Origin: B1Sed10-231 sp046483385 | GTDB lineage: Bacteria; Planctomycetota; Brocadiia; SM23-32 | Direction of reading: 5' to 3' | DNA length: 64,000 bases | Assembly: GCA_046483385.1 (NCBI GenBank) | Contig: JAWODG010000152.1 | Location: 17,145-81,144, forward strand | In this document: piece by piece, positions 35,389-43,801 of the stretch | Position numbering within the stretch: position 1 is the stretch's first letter | Layout: each line of letters begins with the position of its first letter | Translations under genes and position numbers: made by a program | Notes under the pieces: model-generated | What the model was told of the DNA's origin: nothing | Databases searched by the model: none | Seen by the model: the letters and a program-made list of their open reading frames with translations, nothing else

Positions 35389-36798
35389 ATGGCCGATCGC
35401 GTCGTCAGAACGTTGTTCATCGGCGCCGTGGCGCTGGCGGGCCTGGTTCTCGCGGGATGTCGCGTGAATCCGGTGACGGGCACCCGCGAGTTCATGCTCG
35501 TGCCGGAATCCCAGGAGGTCCAGCTCGGCCATCGGAACCACCCCGACATCATCTTCATGTACGACGGGGAATACCACGACCCCGAGCTGAACCGGTATCT
35601 GGGCACCATCGTCATGCGGCTGCACGAGGTCTCGCATCGGCCCGAGATGCCGATGGAGTTCACAATGCTGAACACCTCGGTCATCAACGCTTTCGCCACT
35701 CCGGCGCACGTTTACGCGACGCGGGGCTTCCTGTCCCGGCTGGAGAACGAGGCGCAGTTCGCCGCCGTCATGGGCCATGAGTTGACTCACGTGGCCGCCG
35801 GGCACTCCGCCAAACGGCTGAGCAACAACCTGCTGGTCTCGCTGGCTGTCGGCGCGGCGGACTTGGCGGTCGGCGAGTCGGGAATCGGTCAACTGGCCGT
35901 GGGCGCCGGCCAGGCGGGCATCACGCTGCTGGGGCTCTCCTACAGTCGAGATCAGGAACGCCAGGCGGACCGGGTCGGCACCTACTACATGGCGCTGGCC
36001 GGCTGGGACCCGCAGCAGTCCGTCACGATGCAGAAACTGCTGCAGTCTTTCAACGAAAGGGAGCCGATGATCCTGGACCGCTATCTCTCCACCCACCCCA
36101 TGTCGGATGACCGCATTCAGCAGATCCGGGCGGTTATTCAGCAGAAGGAACTCGACTCGGGCTACGTTCAGGGCGACGGGGTATACGAGGATCGCTGGGA
36201 CCGCCGCCTGACGCGCCTGAGACAGGTGGACAAAGACTTCGAGCCGTATGACAGGGGCATGGAGATGCTCTCGCAGAAGCGGTTCGACGAGGCGCTCGGG
36301 GCGGCCAACCAGGCCATCGCCAACCGGGACGACCAGGCCCCGTTCTTCCGGCTGAAGGGGGACGCCCTGCTGGGACTGGGCATGATCGACCAGGCCAAGA
36401 CAGCCTACCGGCGCTCGCTGCAGGTGGACGAGCGATACGTCCTGGCCAACATCGGGCTGGGGCGCGCCTACCTGGCCGAGGGCAACCAGGAAGCCGCCGA
36501 ACAGGAGTTTGAGAAGGCGGCCCGTGACTACCCCGGCAGCGCAACGGCCCTGTATGGCCTGGGGACGGCACGCTTCAACCAGCGACGCTACGAGGAGGCC
36601 ATCCTGCCGCTTCAGAACGTCGCCGCCGCCGCGCCCGGCAACCCGCAGCCGCATTACATGCTCGCCGTCAGCTACGACAAACTGGGGGAGACCGCGCGGG
36701 CTTACGAAGCTTATCAGAACGCGCTGGCGGCGGGGCTCGGGGGCGAGGACCGCGTCCACGCCGAGACCCGCGTGGAGTCCCTCACCCCCACCCGCTGA
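35389..36798 (+). CDS. M48 family metalloprotease lipoprotein with TPR repeats (BepA/LoiP-like)
   Basis: 469 residues. Lipobox LVLAGC (Cys24), then an M48 zinc-protease domain with MGHELTHVAAGHS (zinc ligands His130 and His134, catalytic Glu131) and the third ligand region DQERQADRVGTYYM. From about 285 on there are tetratricopeptide repeats (QKRFDEALGAANQAIANRDD; ERYVLANIGLGRAYLAEGNQ). This layout matches BepA (YfgC), a periplasmic protease-chaperone that serves outer-membrane assembly, in agreement with a Gram-negative envelope. Confidence 0.92.
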   Translation: MADRVVRTLFIGAVALAGLVLAGCRVNPVTGTREFMLVPESQEVQLGHRNHPDIIFMYDGEYHDPELNRYLGTIVMRLHEVSHRPEMPMEFTMLNTSVINAFATPAHVYATRGFLSRLENEAQFAAVMGHELTHVAAGHSAKRLSNNLLVSLAVGAADLAVGESGIGQLAVGAGQAGITLLGLSYSRDQERQADRVGTYYMALAGWDPQQSVTMQKLLQSFNEREPMILDRYLSTHPMSDDRIQQIRAVIQQKELDSGYVQGDGVYEDRWDRRLTRLRQVDKDFEPYDRGMEMLSQKRFDEALGAANQAIANRDDQAPFFRLKGDALLGLGMIDQAKTAYRRSLQVDERYVLANIGLGRAYLAEGNQEAAEQEFEKAARDYPGSATALYGLGTARFNQRRYEEAILPLQNVAAAAPGNPQPHYMLAVSYDKLGETARAYEAYQNALAAGLGGEDRVHAETRVESLTPTR

Positions 36799-36816
36799 CC
36801 GGCGTACTACGGACCA

Positions 36817-36845
36817 TTGGCATGTCGAGCCAGGGCCGCTACAAT
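36817..36845 (+). promoter_or_regulatory. Sigma-70-like promoter for the isomerase/oxidoreductase pair
   Basis: TTGGCA, 17-base spacer, TACAAT (5 of 6 at both), about 40 bases before the start at 36893. Confidence 0.6.
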
Positions 36846-36892
36846 CCCACCGGAAACGCATTCATGCCGCTGCCATTGGAGGAGCTGCCGCC

Positions 36893-37729
36893 ATGCTGTG
36901 GGGCTACGCGAACGGATGGTATCCAGAGTTCCTGACTCGCGACGAGGACGAACTTTACGCCAAACTGAAGTTCCTGATGGACCATGACCTGCAGGAGACG
37001 GGCGTTGCGCTGGACGAAATCGCCGCGCTGACCGACGAGGAACGCGACCGGCTCGGCGCGTTCCTCGAGGACAATGACCTGCACCTGACGCCGTCGGTCT
37101 GGTTCGATTACCTGAACACCGATGAGGACGAAGCGCGCCGGAAGGCGGAGGAGATCGCGGAAGACCTGCGGACCTGCGGCCCCGTGATGCGGGCGTGGTC
37201 CGTGATGACGAAGGCCGGCGCCGGCCACCGATTCGACCGGAACCCGCCCCTCGAGGAGAAGCTGGAGCGCCTCTGCCGTTCCATGGCGCCGCTGGCGCAG
37301 ACCTGCCACGAGCTGGACATGCCCCTGATGATCGACACGCAGGGCGATTTCTACTCGGCCGACTTCGTGCAGATGTGCGAGAAAGTCCCGCACCTGTACG
37401 CACACGTGGACACGGCCAACCTCTTCTGGGCCTGCGAGCGCATCCGGCCCGCGTTTGAGCGATTGGCTCCCTACGTGATCGGCACGCACTGGCGCGACGA
37501 ACGCATCACCATCGGCAACCGCAAGCCGCGGGGCGTGCTGCTGCACAACTGCGTGACCGGGCAGGGGGACGTTCCGTTGCGGGAACTCTACCCGGTCCTG
37601 ATGGAGAAGGCGCCCGACCCGGACCGGCTCGTGATGCAGCTCGAGATGTTCGGCCCGCGCGAGATGGACCCGCGCGAGTGCCTCGAGCAGTCGCTCGCTT
37701 TCTTCCGCAGCTTCAGGGAGGAGAACTGA
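36893..37729 (+). CDS. Sugar phosphate isomerase/epimerase-like TIM-barrel protein
   Basis: 278 residues; GGAGGAG ten bases before the ATG. Xylose-isomerase-like (AP endonuclease 2 superfamily) barrel with metal-site phrases MPLMIDTQGDFYS, LYAHVDTANLFWACE, VIGTHWRDERIT, and MQLEMFGP at the end, where Glu, Asp, His and Glu are the expected ligands. The stop overlaps the following oxidoreductase start, a frequent pairing in sugar and inositol catabolism. Substrate unknown. Confidence 0.85.
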   Translation: MLWGYANGWYPEFLTRDEDELYAKLKFLMDHDLQETGVALDEIAALTDEERDRLGAFLEDNDLHLTPSVWFDYLNTDEDEARRKAEEIAEDLRTCGPVMRAWSVMTKAGAGHRFDRNPPLEEKLERLCRSMAPLAQTCHELDMPLMIDTQGDFYSADFVQMCEKVPHLYAHVDTANLFWACERIRPAFERLAPYVIGTHWRDERITIGNRKPRGVLLHNCVTGQGDVPLRELYPVLMEKAPDPDRLVMQLEMFGPREMDPRECLEQSLAFFRSFREEN

Positions 37730-38799
37730 TGAGCGCCGACACGGAAGGACAACTCAAGGCCGCCGTAGTGGGCGCCGGACGTATGTGCCGGCGCCACGCC
37801 GCCGCAATGGCCGAGAGCGGGGAGTTCATTCTGAGCGCAGTCTGCGACATCTCCGAGCAGGCCGCGCGGGAGGCCGCCGGCGAGCTGGACGCCGCGCCCT
37901 ACACCGACCTGGAGGAGATGCTGGCCGCCGAACGGCCCGACGTCGTCACCATCGCCACCCCCGGTGCCACACACGCTGACCTGACTGAACGGGTGGCGTC
38001 CGCCGGCGTGTGCGGCATCTGCTGCGAGAAGCCCATGGCGACCTCCCTGGGCGACGGGCGACGGATGGTGCGTGCCTGCCGGGAGAACGACGTCGCCCTC
38101 ATCGTGAACCACCAGCGCCGGATGGGGGAGGACCTGACCTGCATGCGCCGCATGATAGAGGAGGGGGCGATCGGCAAGCTGCGGTTGCTGCGGGGCTCCT
38201 GCGCCGGGGATCTGCTGACGGACGGCACTCACCTGGTCAACTCCCTCCGCCACCTGGCCGGGGATGAGGAGGCGGAATGGGTTCTGGGGCAGGTGCACCG
38301 CAGGAAGCCCGACCCCTCGGAGCCGAAAAGCACCAATACCAAGAAGTCCGGAGGATATCGCTACGGCTATCCGGTTGAAGACGGCGCCGTGGCCGTGGTG
38401 GGCCTCAAGTCGGGGCTGCGCATCGAGCTGTTCACGGGGGACGCGCGCCTTCAGGACCGCCCGTATCAGGACTACGAAGCTGTGGGGACCACGGGAAGGC
38501 TCTGGCGCGAAGGGGACAACGGCGAGCCACCGCTGCGCATCCTGGACGACTATGAAGCCGGATGGCGCCCCGCCCCGCTCGGGGATGCCGAACCGGCCGC
38601 GATGACGCGCAGCTACCTGGCTTTCGCCCGCACCCTGCGGGAAGGGACGCCCCACCCCCTGGCGGGCGAGTCCGTGCTGAATGGGCTGGAGATAATCACT
38701 GCGATCCACGAATCCGCCCGGACCAACCGGTGTATTGAGCTGCCGGTTGAACAGGAAGCCTATCCGCTGGCACTGATGCTGGAGGCGCGCCGGCTCTGA
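37729..38799 (+). CDS. Gfo/Idh/MocA family oxidoreductase
   Basis: 356 residues. NAD-binding start LKAAVVGAGRMCRRHAAAMA, the EKP motif as CEKPMATSLGDG, and a substrate-side loop with GTHLVNSLRHLAG carrying the likely catalytic His. ATG overlaps the isomerase stop (TGATG), so the two are translationally coupled and probably act in sequence on one sugar. It is one of three members of this family in the window; they differ too much to be recent duplicates. Confidence 0.92.
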   Translation: MSADTEGQLKAAVVGAGRMCRRHAAAMAESGEFILSAVCDISEQAAREAAGELDAAPYTDLEEMLAAERPDVVTIATPGATHADLTERVASAGVCGICCEKPMATSLGDGRRMVRACRENDVALIVNHQRRMGEDLTCMRRMIEEGAIGKLRLLRGSCAGDLLTDGTHLVNSLRHLAGDEEAEWVLGQVHRRKPDPSEPKSTNTKKSGGYRYGYPVEDGAVAVVGLKSGLRIELFTGDARLQDRPYQDYEAVGTTGRLWREGDNGEPPLRILDDYEAGWRPAPLGDAEPAAMTRSYLAFARTLREGTPHPLAGESVLNGLEIITAIHESARTNRCIELPVEQEAYPLALMLEARRL

Positions 38800-38831
38800 C
38801 GGATTCCCGAGGTGGGCCGGTGCAAGACGGC

Positions 38832-38861
38832 TTGACGGCGGCGCCCCGGCGCATCTATGCT
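38832..38861 (+). promoter_or_regulatory. Sigma-70-like promoter of the ligase/ATP-grasp operon
   Basis: TTGACG (5 of 6), 18-base spacer, TATGCT (4 of 6), about 35 bases before the GTG at 38897. Confidence 0.5.
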
Positions 38862-38896
38862 GCCGTTTCTGCGGTTAGGCTGCAAAGGGGGTTTGT

Positions 38897-40237
38897 GTGC
38901 CGGGACTGTCTACCATTGTGTCCGCCGTGCGCTCGGTCCTCTGCTACCGGCGTCTACGGCCGCGGCAGTTGCAGGCCCACCGCGACCGGGCCGTCCGGCG
39001 ACTGATCCGGCATGCCTACGGGAAGGTGCCTTACTACCGGCGCCTGATGGACGGACAAGGCGTCCGCCCGGAGGACATCCGCGGTGCGGCGGACCTCTGC
39101 CGGATTCCGGTGACCGACCGGAACACGCTTCAGGAGTTGGCTCCCGATGAGATCACCGCGCGCGGAACTAGCCCCGACCGACTCAAGAGAACACGCACGA
39201 GTGGAGCCACCGGCAAGCCAATCTCCATCCGCCGCACGTGGTGGGAACAGCGCCTTCACAGTCTGTTCTGGCTCCGCGCGCGGCACTACTTTGGTCTGCG
39301 GCCCACTGATCGCGTCGCCTCCATCTCCTTCATACGCAGCGGACCCGGCCACGGCCTGCAGTTGCACCAGATACCGCTGCGGGCGCTGGGCCTTTACCGC
39401 AAGCACCGCATCGACTGCTGCCTGCAGGCCGACGAGATCGCGGACGCCCTCTACGAGCTGCGTCCCGACTGGGTCGGGGGTCAGGCCGGGGCGGTGGCAC
39501 GTGTCGGGCGGTTTCTCATGGAGGACCCGCGACCGCCGCTCCGCCCGCGGGCCGTGGCGGCGGGAGGCCAGATGATCACCCCGGGCATCCGCCGCGATAT
39601 CGTCCACGGCTTCGACGCTCCCTTCTTTACAGCCTATGCCAGTCACGAGTTCGGGCTGATAGCGTGGGAATGCGAACAGACCGGGGAGCTGCACGTCTGC
39701 GACGACAGCCTGGTCCTCGAACTTCTGCAGGACGGGCGGCCCGTGGGGCCCGGCGAGCGCGGGGAGGTGGTGGGCACCGACCTGCTCTCCTACGCAATGC
39801 CTTTCATTCGCTACTCTCTCGGCGACCTTGCCGTCAGGGGAGGCTCCGCCTGTCCGTGTGGACTGCCCTTCAGCACCATCGAGCGGATCGAGGGGCGGAC
39901 GGTCGATTTCTTCCCCTTGCCCGACGGCCGAACGCTTCATCCCTATCGTGTGGTTGGCGCATTCCTGGATATCGCGCCCTGGGTCCGTCGCTATCAACTG
40001 GTGCAGGAGGCGACCGACCGGATATGGCTCCGGATCGTGCCCTACCGAACGCCCACGCCCGAACAACTCGAGCGTGTGGATGGCAAGATTCGGCCCATCC
40101 TCGGACCGGAGGTGGATTTCCGCATCGAGCTTACCGACGACCCCGACATTCCGCCGGGCGAGAAGTACCGGATTCTGCGCTCTCGCGTGACCGAAGCCGT
40201 GGACGGCTCCACAGAAACGCAGGGGGCCGGCGACTGA
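38897..40237 (+). CDS. PaaK/CapK-like AMP-forming ligase
   Basis: 446 residues, GTG start with AAAGGGGG upstream. Phenylacetate-CoA-ligase-family (COG1541) fold: N-terminal RLIRHAYGKVPYYRRLMD, phosphate loop RTRTSGATGKP, AYASHEFGLIAWEC (acidic catalytic region), PFIRYSLGD (motif that contacts ribose) and a C-terminal domain ending GEKYRILRSRV. Members activate a carboxylic acid as an acyl-adenylate and pass it to CoA or an amine; capsule and F390-synthetase relatives exist. The Cys pair CPCGLPF is typical of the family. It is coupled to an ATP-grasp gene, so amide-bond formation in a small-molecule or polymer pathway is plausible. Confidence 0.85.
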   Translation: MPGLSTIVSAVRSVLCYRRLRPRQLQAHRDRAVRRLIRHAYGKVPYYRRLMDGQGVRPEDIRGAADLCRIPVTDRNTLQELAPDEITARGTSPDRLKRTRTSGATGKPISIRRTWWEQRLHSLFWLRARHYFGLRPTDRVASISFIRSGPGHGLQLHQIPLRALGLYRKHRIDCCLQADEIADALYELRPDWVGGQAGAVARVGRFLMEDPRPPLRPRAVAAGGQMITPGIRRDIVHGFDAPFFTAYASHEFGLIAWECEQTGELHVCDDSLVLELLQDGRPVGPGERGEVVGTDLLSYAMPFIRYSLGDLAVRGGSACPCGLPFSTIERIEGRTVDFFPLPDGRTLHPYRVVGAFLDIAPWVRRYQLVQEATDRIWLRIVPYRTPTPEQLERVDGKIRPILGPEVDFRIELTDDPDIPPGEKYRILRSRVTEAVDGSTETQGAGD

Positions 40238-41628
40238 TGTCTCAGAGGCCAGCTCCAAGCGCCAGCAACCCCCCGCTTACCCCCGACCCCTATCCGGGCC
40301 AAGCGGATACGGTGCGCGTCTTCCTCCACGGCATAATGTCCAGCCCCAACAGCTCCGGGCTGGAGGATGTCCTGACCTGCCTACCGGGTTACGCGGAGCG
40401 GGCACTTCTCGTCGCACGCCCTTGGGACGTCGTTTGCCTCCATTCTCCTCCGGACTCTGACTTCCTCGATTACCTGCGCAGCCTCGGCGTAGGGCCCGAG
40501 CCCGGGCGCGTGGTTTCGCCCACTGCCGAAGGGCCGACGCTGGCCGACCGTCTGGTCCGCGACAAAGACGCCGTTGCCCGGATTGCCCGACTGATAGGGG
40601 GTCGACCGGCGCTGCTGGACTCTTTCTACGCCTCTCCCGCCGAGATTCGGCTGGCAAGGATGCTCGAGGCCGAGCTTGGCCGATCCGTCCCGACGCTCGG
40701 CGGCCCGCCGGACGTGGCCCTGCGCGTCTATTACAAGCACATCGTACGGCGCGCGGCCCTCCGGCTGGGCATACCCGTGGCCCCCGGCGAAGTCGTGGAG
40801 CTGCCGACCGATCCGGATGGCTCCCCGTCGGACGTGGAGCCCCTGCGCCGCGCCGTTCAGCGCCACCTGGACCGGACGGGCCGCGTGATAGTTCGCGGGG
40901 CCCTCGGCGCGTCCGGCTGCGCCACGCACGTCATCAACAGTTCGCCCGGTTCCCTGTCCAGCGCGCTCGAAGCGGTCAGAGCGCAGAATGTCAACAGCAC
41001 CTTCGTCGTCAACGTCATGTTCGACCTGACGGCCTCTCCCAACGTGCAGTTCTTCATAGCGCCTGATGATGGCGCCATCACTACGCTGGCCCTCACCGAC
41101 CAGCGGTTCGACCGGACCGGCCGCTACGACGGCAACATCTATCCGGCCCCGGTGCGTAACGCTGAAGCCATGGTTCGGGCTGTCCGCAAGGTGGCCGCCT
41201 GGCTGCGCGACGCCGGTTACCGCGGCCTGGGCGGCTGCGATTTCTGTGAGTACCGGGAACCCGCGACCGGCGAGATTCGGTGGTTCCTGGCGGAATTGAA
41301 CGCGCGCATCAACGGCGCGACGTACCCCATGGCGCTCGCCGGGCATCTGAACCGGCGCGCCGAAGCCCAAGGTCACCCGACCGTCGGAGCGTTCCTGACG
41401 GGCAGCGTGCAAAGCACCGCTCCCTCCTTCGGCGAGCTGCTCGAAGACCTGGAGGGCTTCCTCTTCCGGCTCGCGGAGGCGCGTGGCATCGTGCCCCATA
41501 GTGCGGCCATGCTACCGGAAGGCAAGTTCAACATCGTCGTGCTCGGACGCACGCGTGGCGAAGTTGAGGAGATACACAGGGATTTCTGCGGTGCGTGGGA
41601 GTGCGAGAGGAGCCGCTACAACTCGTGA
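40237..41628 (+). CDS. ATP-grasp domain protein with pre-ATP-grasp region
   Basis: 463 residues; ATG shares its A with the ligase stop (TGATG). Residues about 1-170 form an N-terminal domain (TVRVFLHGIMSSPNSSGLED). An ATP-grasp fold follows: YYKHIVRRAALRLGIPVAPG, RVIVRGALGASGCATHVI (glycine loop), and the metal-binding AELNARINGATYP near 355-370. ATP-grasp enzymes form amide or ester bonds through acyl-phosphates. The ExNxR-GxTYP end recalls PGM1-type peptide ligases, a weak analogy. The gene ends 13 bases inside the convergent GNAT gene. Confidence 0.82.
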   Translation: MSQRPAPSASNPPLTPDPYPGQADTVRVFLHGIMSSPNSSGLEDVLTCLPGYAERALLVARPWDVVCLHSPPDSDFLDYLRSLGVGPEPGRVVSPTAEGPTLADRLVRDKDAVARIARLIGGRPALLDSFYASPAEIRLARMLEAELGRSVPTLGGPPDVALRVYYKHIVRRAALRLGIPVAPGEVVELPTDPDGSPSDVEPLRRAVQRHLDRTGRVIVRGALGASGCATHVINSSPGSLSSALEAVRAQNVNSTFVVNVMFDLTASPNVQFFIAPDDGAITTLALTDQRFDRTGRYDGNIYPAPVRNAEAMVRAVRKVAAWLRDAGYRGLGGCDFCEYREPATGEIRWFLAELNARINGATYPMALAGHLNRRAEAQGHPTVGAFLTGSVQSTAPSFGELLEDLEGFLFRLAEARGIVPHSAAMLPEGKFNIVVLGRTRGEVEEIHRDFCGAWECERSRYNS

Positions 41629-42437
41629 CCCCCGCGCGCGGGCACCAGGTAGGCGCGGCGGGAGACCTCCTGGAAGTCCAGCTTCTCGGCCACGCGGAGC
41701 GACGCATAATTGTCCTCCGTGCTGCTCCACACGGGCGTCCTTCCGTTCTCCTGCGCCCAGCGCGCCACAAGGGAAGCCGCGGCGGTAGCGAAGCCCCGGT
41801 TCCGCCACGGCGGCAAGGTCACCGCACCGATTTCGGCGTGTCGCGCGGTCAGGGCATAGGTCTGAGCAATGGCGACGACGTGGCCGGCGATCACCGCGGC
41901 CGCTGCCCCGCCCTGCTGCAGCAATCGCTCGACCCCTCCGAAGGCGTTCTGGCTCAGCTCGGGGTCGGCGCCGGCCAGAAGCTCCGCGTCCGCTTCGCTC
42001 AACATGCGCACGACGGAATGAGGACGGGGACGAACGGGCCGGTTCAGCGTGTGGTATATCTCGCCGTAGACGTGGACGTCACACTCCATGTGGACGCGCA
42101 TCACATCCTCCAGCGCCAGCATAATGGGGGCAGCCACGTTGATGCACTGCCAGCCGTCAACGCAGCAGAGCACGTCCCAGAGAATCCTCGGATCGTCCCC
42201 CCATCCGTATGGCTCGCCGGGGCGAAAGGACAGTTGCACGACGGCGGCCTCCGGCCGGTCCGGAGGCCCGGCCGCCCAGGCCTCGCAGCAGCCGCGCCGC
42301 AGCATGTGCACGGCCATGGCGGTCTCCGGCGTGTCGCCCAGGGCCCGGGCCAGGCACAGACGCCCCTCGGGACCCAGAGGCCGGTATTCCGCCGACTCAA
42401 TCGAATAGGACACTCCCCGCCCTCCCTCCAGCGACAT
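41616..42437 (-). CDS. GNAT family acetyltransferase
   Basis: 273 residues from the ATG at 42437 (AGGAACG upstream; frame open further but into non-coding-like sequence). The N-terminal half is an extra domain of unknown fold with several Cys and Trp (LRRGCCEAWAAG; DVLCCVDGWQCINVA). The C-terminal GNAT domain holds the acetyl-CoA loop LPPWRNRGFATAAASLVARW and SSTEDNYASLRVAEKLDFQE. It overlaps the ATP-grasp gene tail to tail by 13 bases. It could modify the product of that operon, but convergent orientation leaves this open. Confidence 0.82.
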   Translation of the reverse strand: MSLEGGRGVSYSIESAEYRPLGPEGRLCLARALGDTPETAMAVHMLRRGCCEAWAAGPPDRPEAAVVQLSFRPGEPYGWGDDPRILWDVLCCVDGWQCINVAAPIMLALEDVMRVHMECDVHVYGEIYHTLNRPVRPRPHSVVRMLSEADAELLAGADPELSQNAFGGVERLLQQGGAAAAVIAGHVVAIAQTYALTARHAEIGAVTLPPWRNRGFATAAASLVARWAQENGRTPVWSSTEDNYASLRVAEKLDFQEVSRRAYLVPARGGHEL

Positions 42438-42638
42438 GCGTTCCTGCCGGCGCCCCTCCGCAAAGCGCCGTGCCCCACACCGCCCGGGGTGGACAGAGTA
42501 TAGCGCAGCGGGGCACAGAAAGGAACCCCAAAAATGGCACACGGTTTACAGGCCGTCCTCCCCCTTGCAAGCGGACCGGCCCGTGAGGTACACATGGTGA
42601 CGTCACTGTCCCGCCGTCTCTGACCCGCGAGCATGCTC

Positions 42639-43490
42639 ATGGCAAGATCCACCGGCTCCCGATGGGCACGTCTCAGGCTCCTGCTGAGCCTGCTCGCGGT
42701 GGCCGCCTTCCTGTTCCTGATGCCGGCACGGTTTACGGCCCCATTGAGGGTTCTTTTCACCGAGGTCACCGGTCCGGTGGAGACCCCCCTCTACCAGGCG
42801 TCCGGCCGGGCCCTGTCCGCCTCCGGCACGCTGACGGAGATGTTCATGCGAGAGGACCGGGAGCGGGCGCTGGCCCGGGAGCTGGAGAGTTTGCGCAACC
42901 GCAACGCGCGCCTGCAGGAAGAGTTGCTGCGGCGCCAGATGCGCCTGGACGATGTCGAGAAACTGGAACTCAAGCAGTTCGCCTTCCGGGCCCTACACGC
43001 GCCGGTCAGCGCCTACGACACCACGGCCACGTCGCGCAGCGTCGCGGTCCGAGCGGGCACCTCAGACGGGGTCGAGGAGGGCCAGGCCGCCGCGGCCTTC
43101 GGCGCCATGGTCGGCATCGTCCGGGAGGTCGGCCCCTACCAGTGCCGCGTGCGGCTGATTACCGACCCACGCAGCGTGGTTCCCTGTCGGATGCCCCAAA
43201 CGCGGGCCCTCTGCCTGGTAGTGGGCACGGGGACCGACACCTGCCGGGTCGAATGGGTGGAGCGGGACGCCTTCATCGAGAAGGGTGACGTGCTGTCGGC
43301 CACGTCGCTGGAAGTCGAGCCGGCGCCGGGGCTGATGCTGCCCGATGGACTGCCGGTCGCCACGGTCCAGGCGGTCGCGCCCGACGAGATGCGGCCGCTT
43401 TTCTACAAGGTGGACGCGGCGCCGCGTGTAGATCTGGCGCGACTGGAAGAGGTGGACATCCTCATCCCCGAGGGGCCGCAGCCTGACTGA
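42639..43490 (+). CDS. mreC: Rod shape-determining protein MreC
   Basis: 283 residues from the second Met (42639); a start two codons earlier is possible. One N-terminal membrane helix (RLLLSLLAVAAFLFLMP), a coiled coil (ERALARELESLRNRNARLQE to about 115) and the MreC beta domain with VRAGTSDGVEEGQAA, AMVGIVREVGPYQCRVRLIT and FIEKGDVLSATS. MreC links the cytoplasmic MreB filament to periplasmic wall synthases. Neither mreB, mreD nor pbp2/rodA is adjacent, so the gene is an orphan here. A CCGGCC/GGCCGG stem follows the stop at once. Confidence 0.88.
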   Translation: MARSTGSRWARLRLLLSLLAVAAFLFLMPARFTAPLRVLFTEVTGPVETPLYQASGRALSASGTLTEMFMREDRERALARELESLRNRNARLQEELLRRQMRLDDVEKLELKQFAFRALHAPVSAYDTTATSRSVAVRAGTSDGVEEGQAAAAFGAMVGIVREVGPYQCRVRLITDPRSVVPCRMPQTRALCLVVGTGTDTCRVEWVERDAFIEKGDVLSATSLEVEPAPGLMLPDGLPVATVQAVAPDEMRPLFYKVDAAPRVDLARLEEVDILIPEGPQPD

Positions 43491-43801
43491 CCGGCCGCAT
43501 CTGGCCGGCTCGTGTGTGGAGGCCCCCAGGGCCCAACGACCGGAACGGCGAAGGTGAATAAGAGCACGAAGATGACCAACGACGGACAGCCACACACCGT
43601 CCGGACCGTGGCAACGCTCGCGCGGGTGACGCACCGGGTCGGAGATGCTTCGGCCAGCAGTAAGCCTCGCCTCAGCGTGACACCCACCGGGCCATAACCC
43701 CTGTGACCGACCGCCCCGGGAGTCGGGGACAGCAACAGGTGCGCGCCGTCAGCCATACGGCGAGCAAGCGCATGAAGGGACGGCAGACCGCACAACGGTC
43801 C
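43491..43801. other. Intergenic region between convergent genes, mostly repeat
   Basis: 311 bases. It starts with a CCGGCC/GGCCGG stem (43491-43508, loop GCATCT) that may terminate mreC, then carries the third copy of the dispersed repeat (43604-43690) and a degraded GGCGAGCAAG phrase near 43758. No gene seen. Confidence 0.55.
43604..43690 (+). repeat. Dispersed repeat, copy C (partial)
   Basis: Matches the last two thirds of copies A and B: GACCGTGGCAAC, GGGTCGGAGATGCTTC, then CTCAGCGTGAC and CCACCGG. More diverged than A and B are from each other. Confidence 0.6.
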
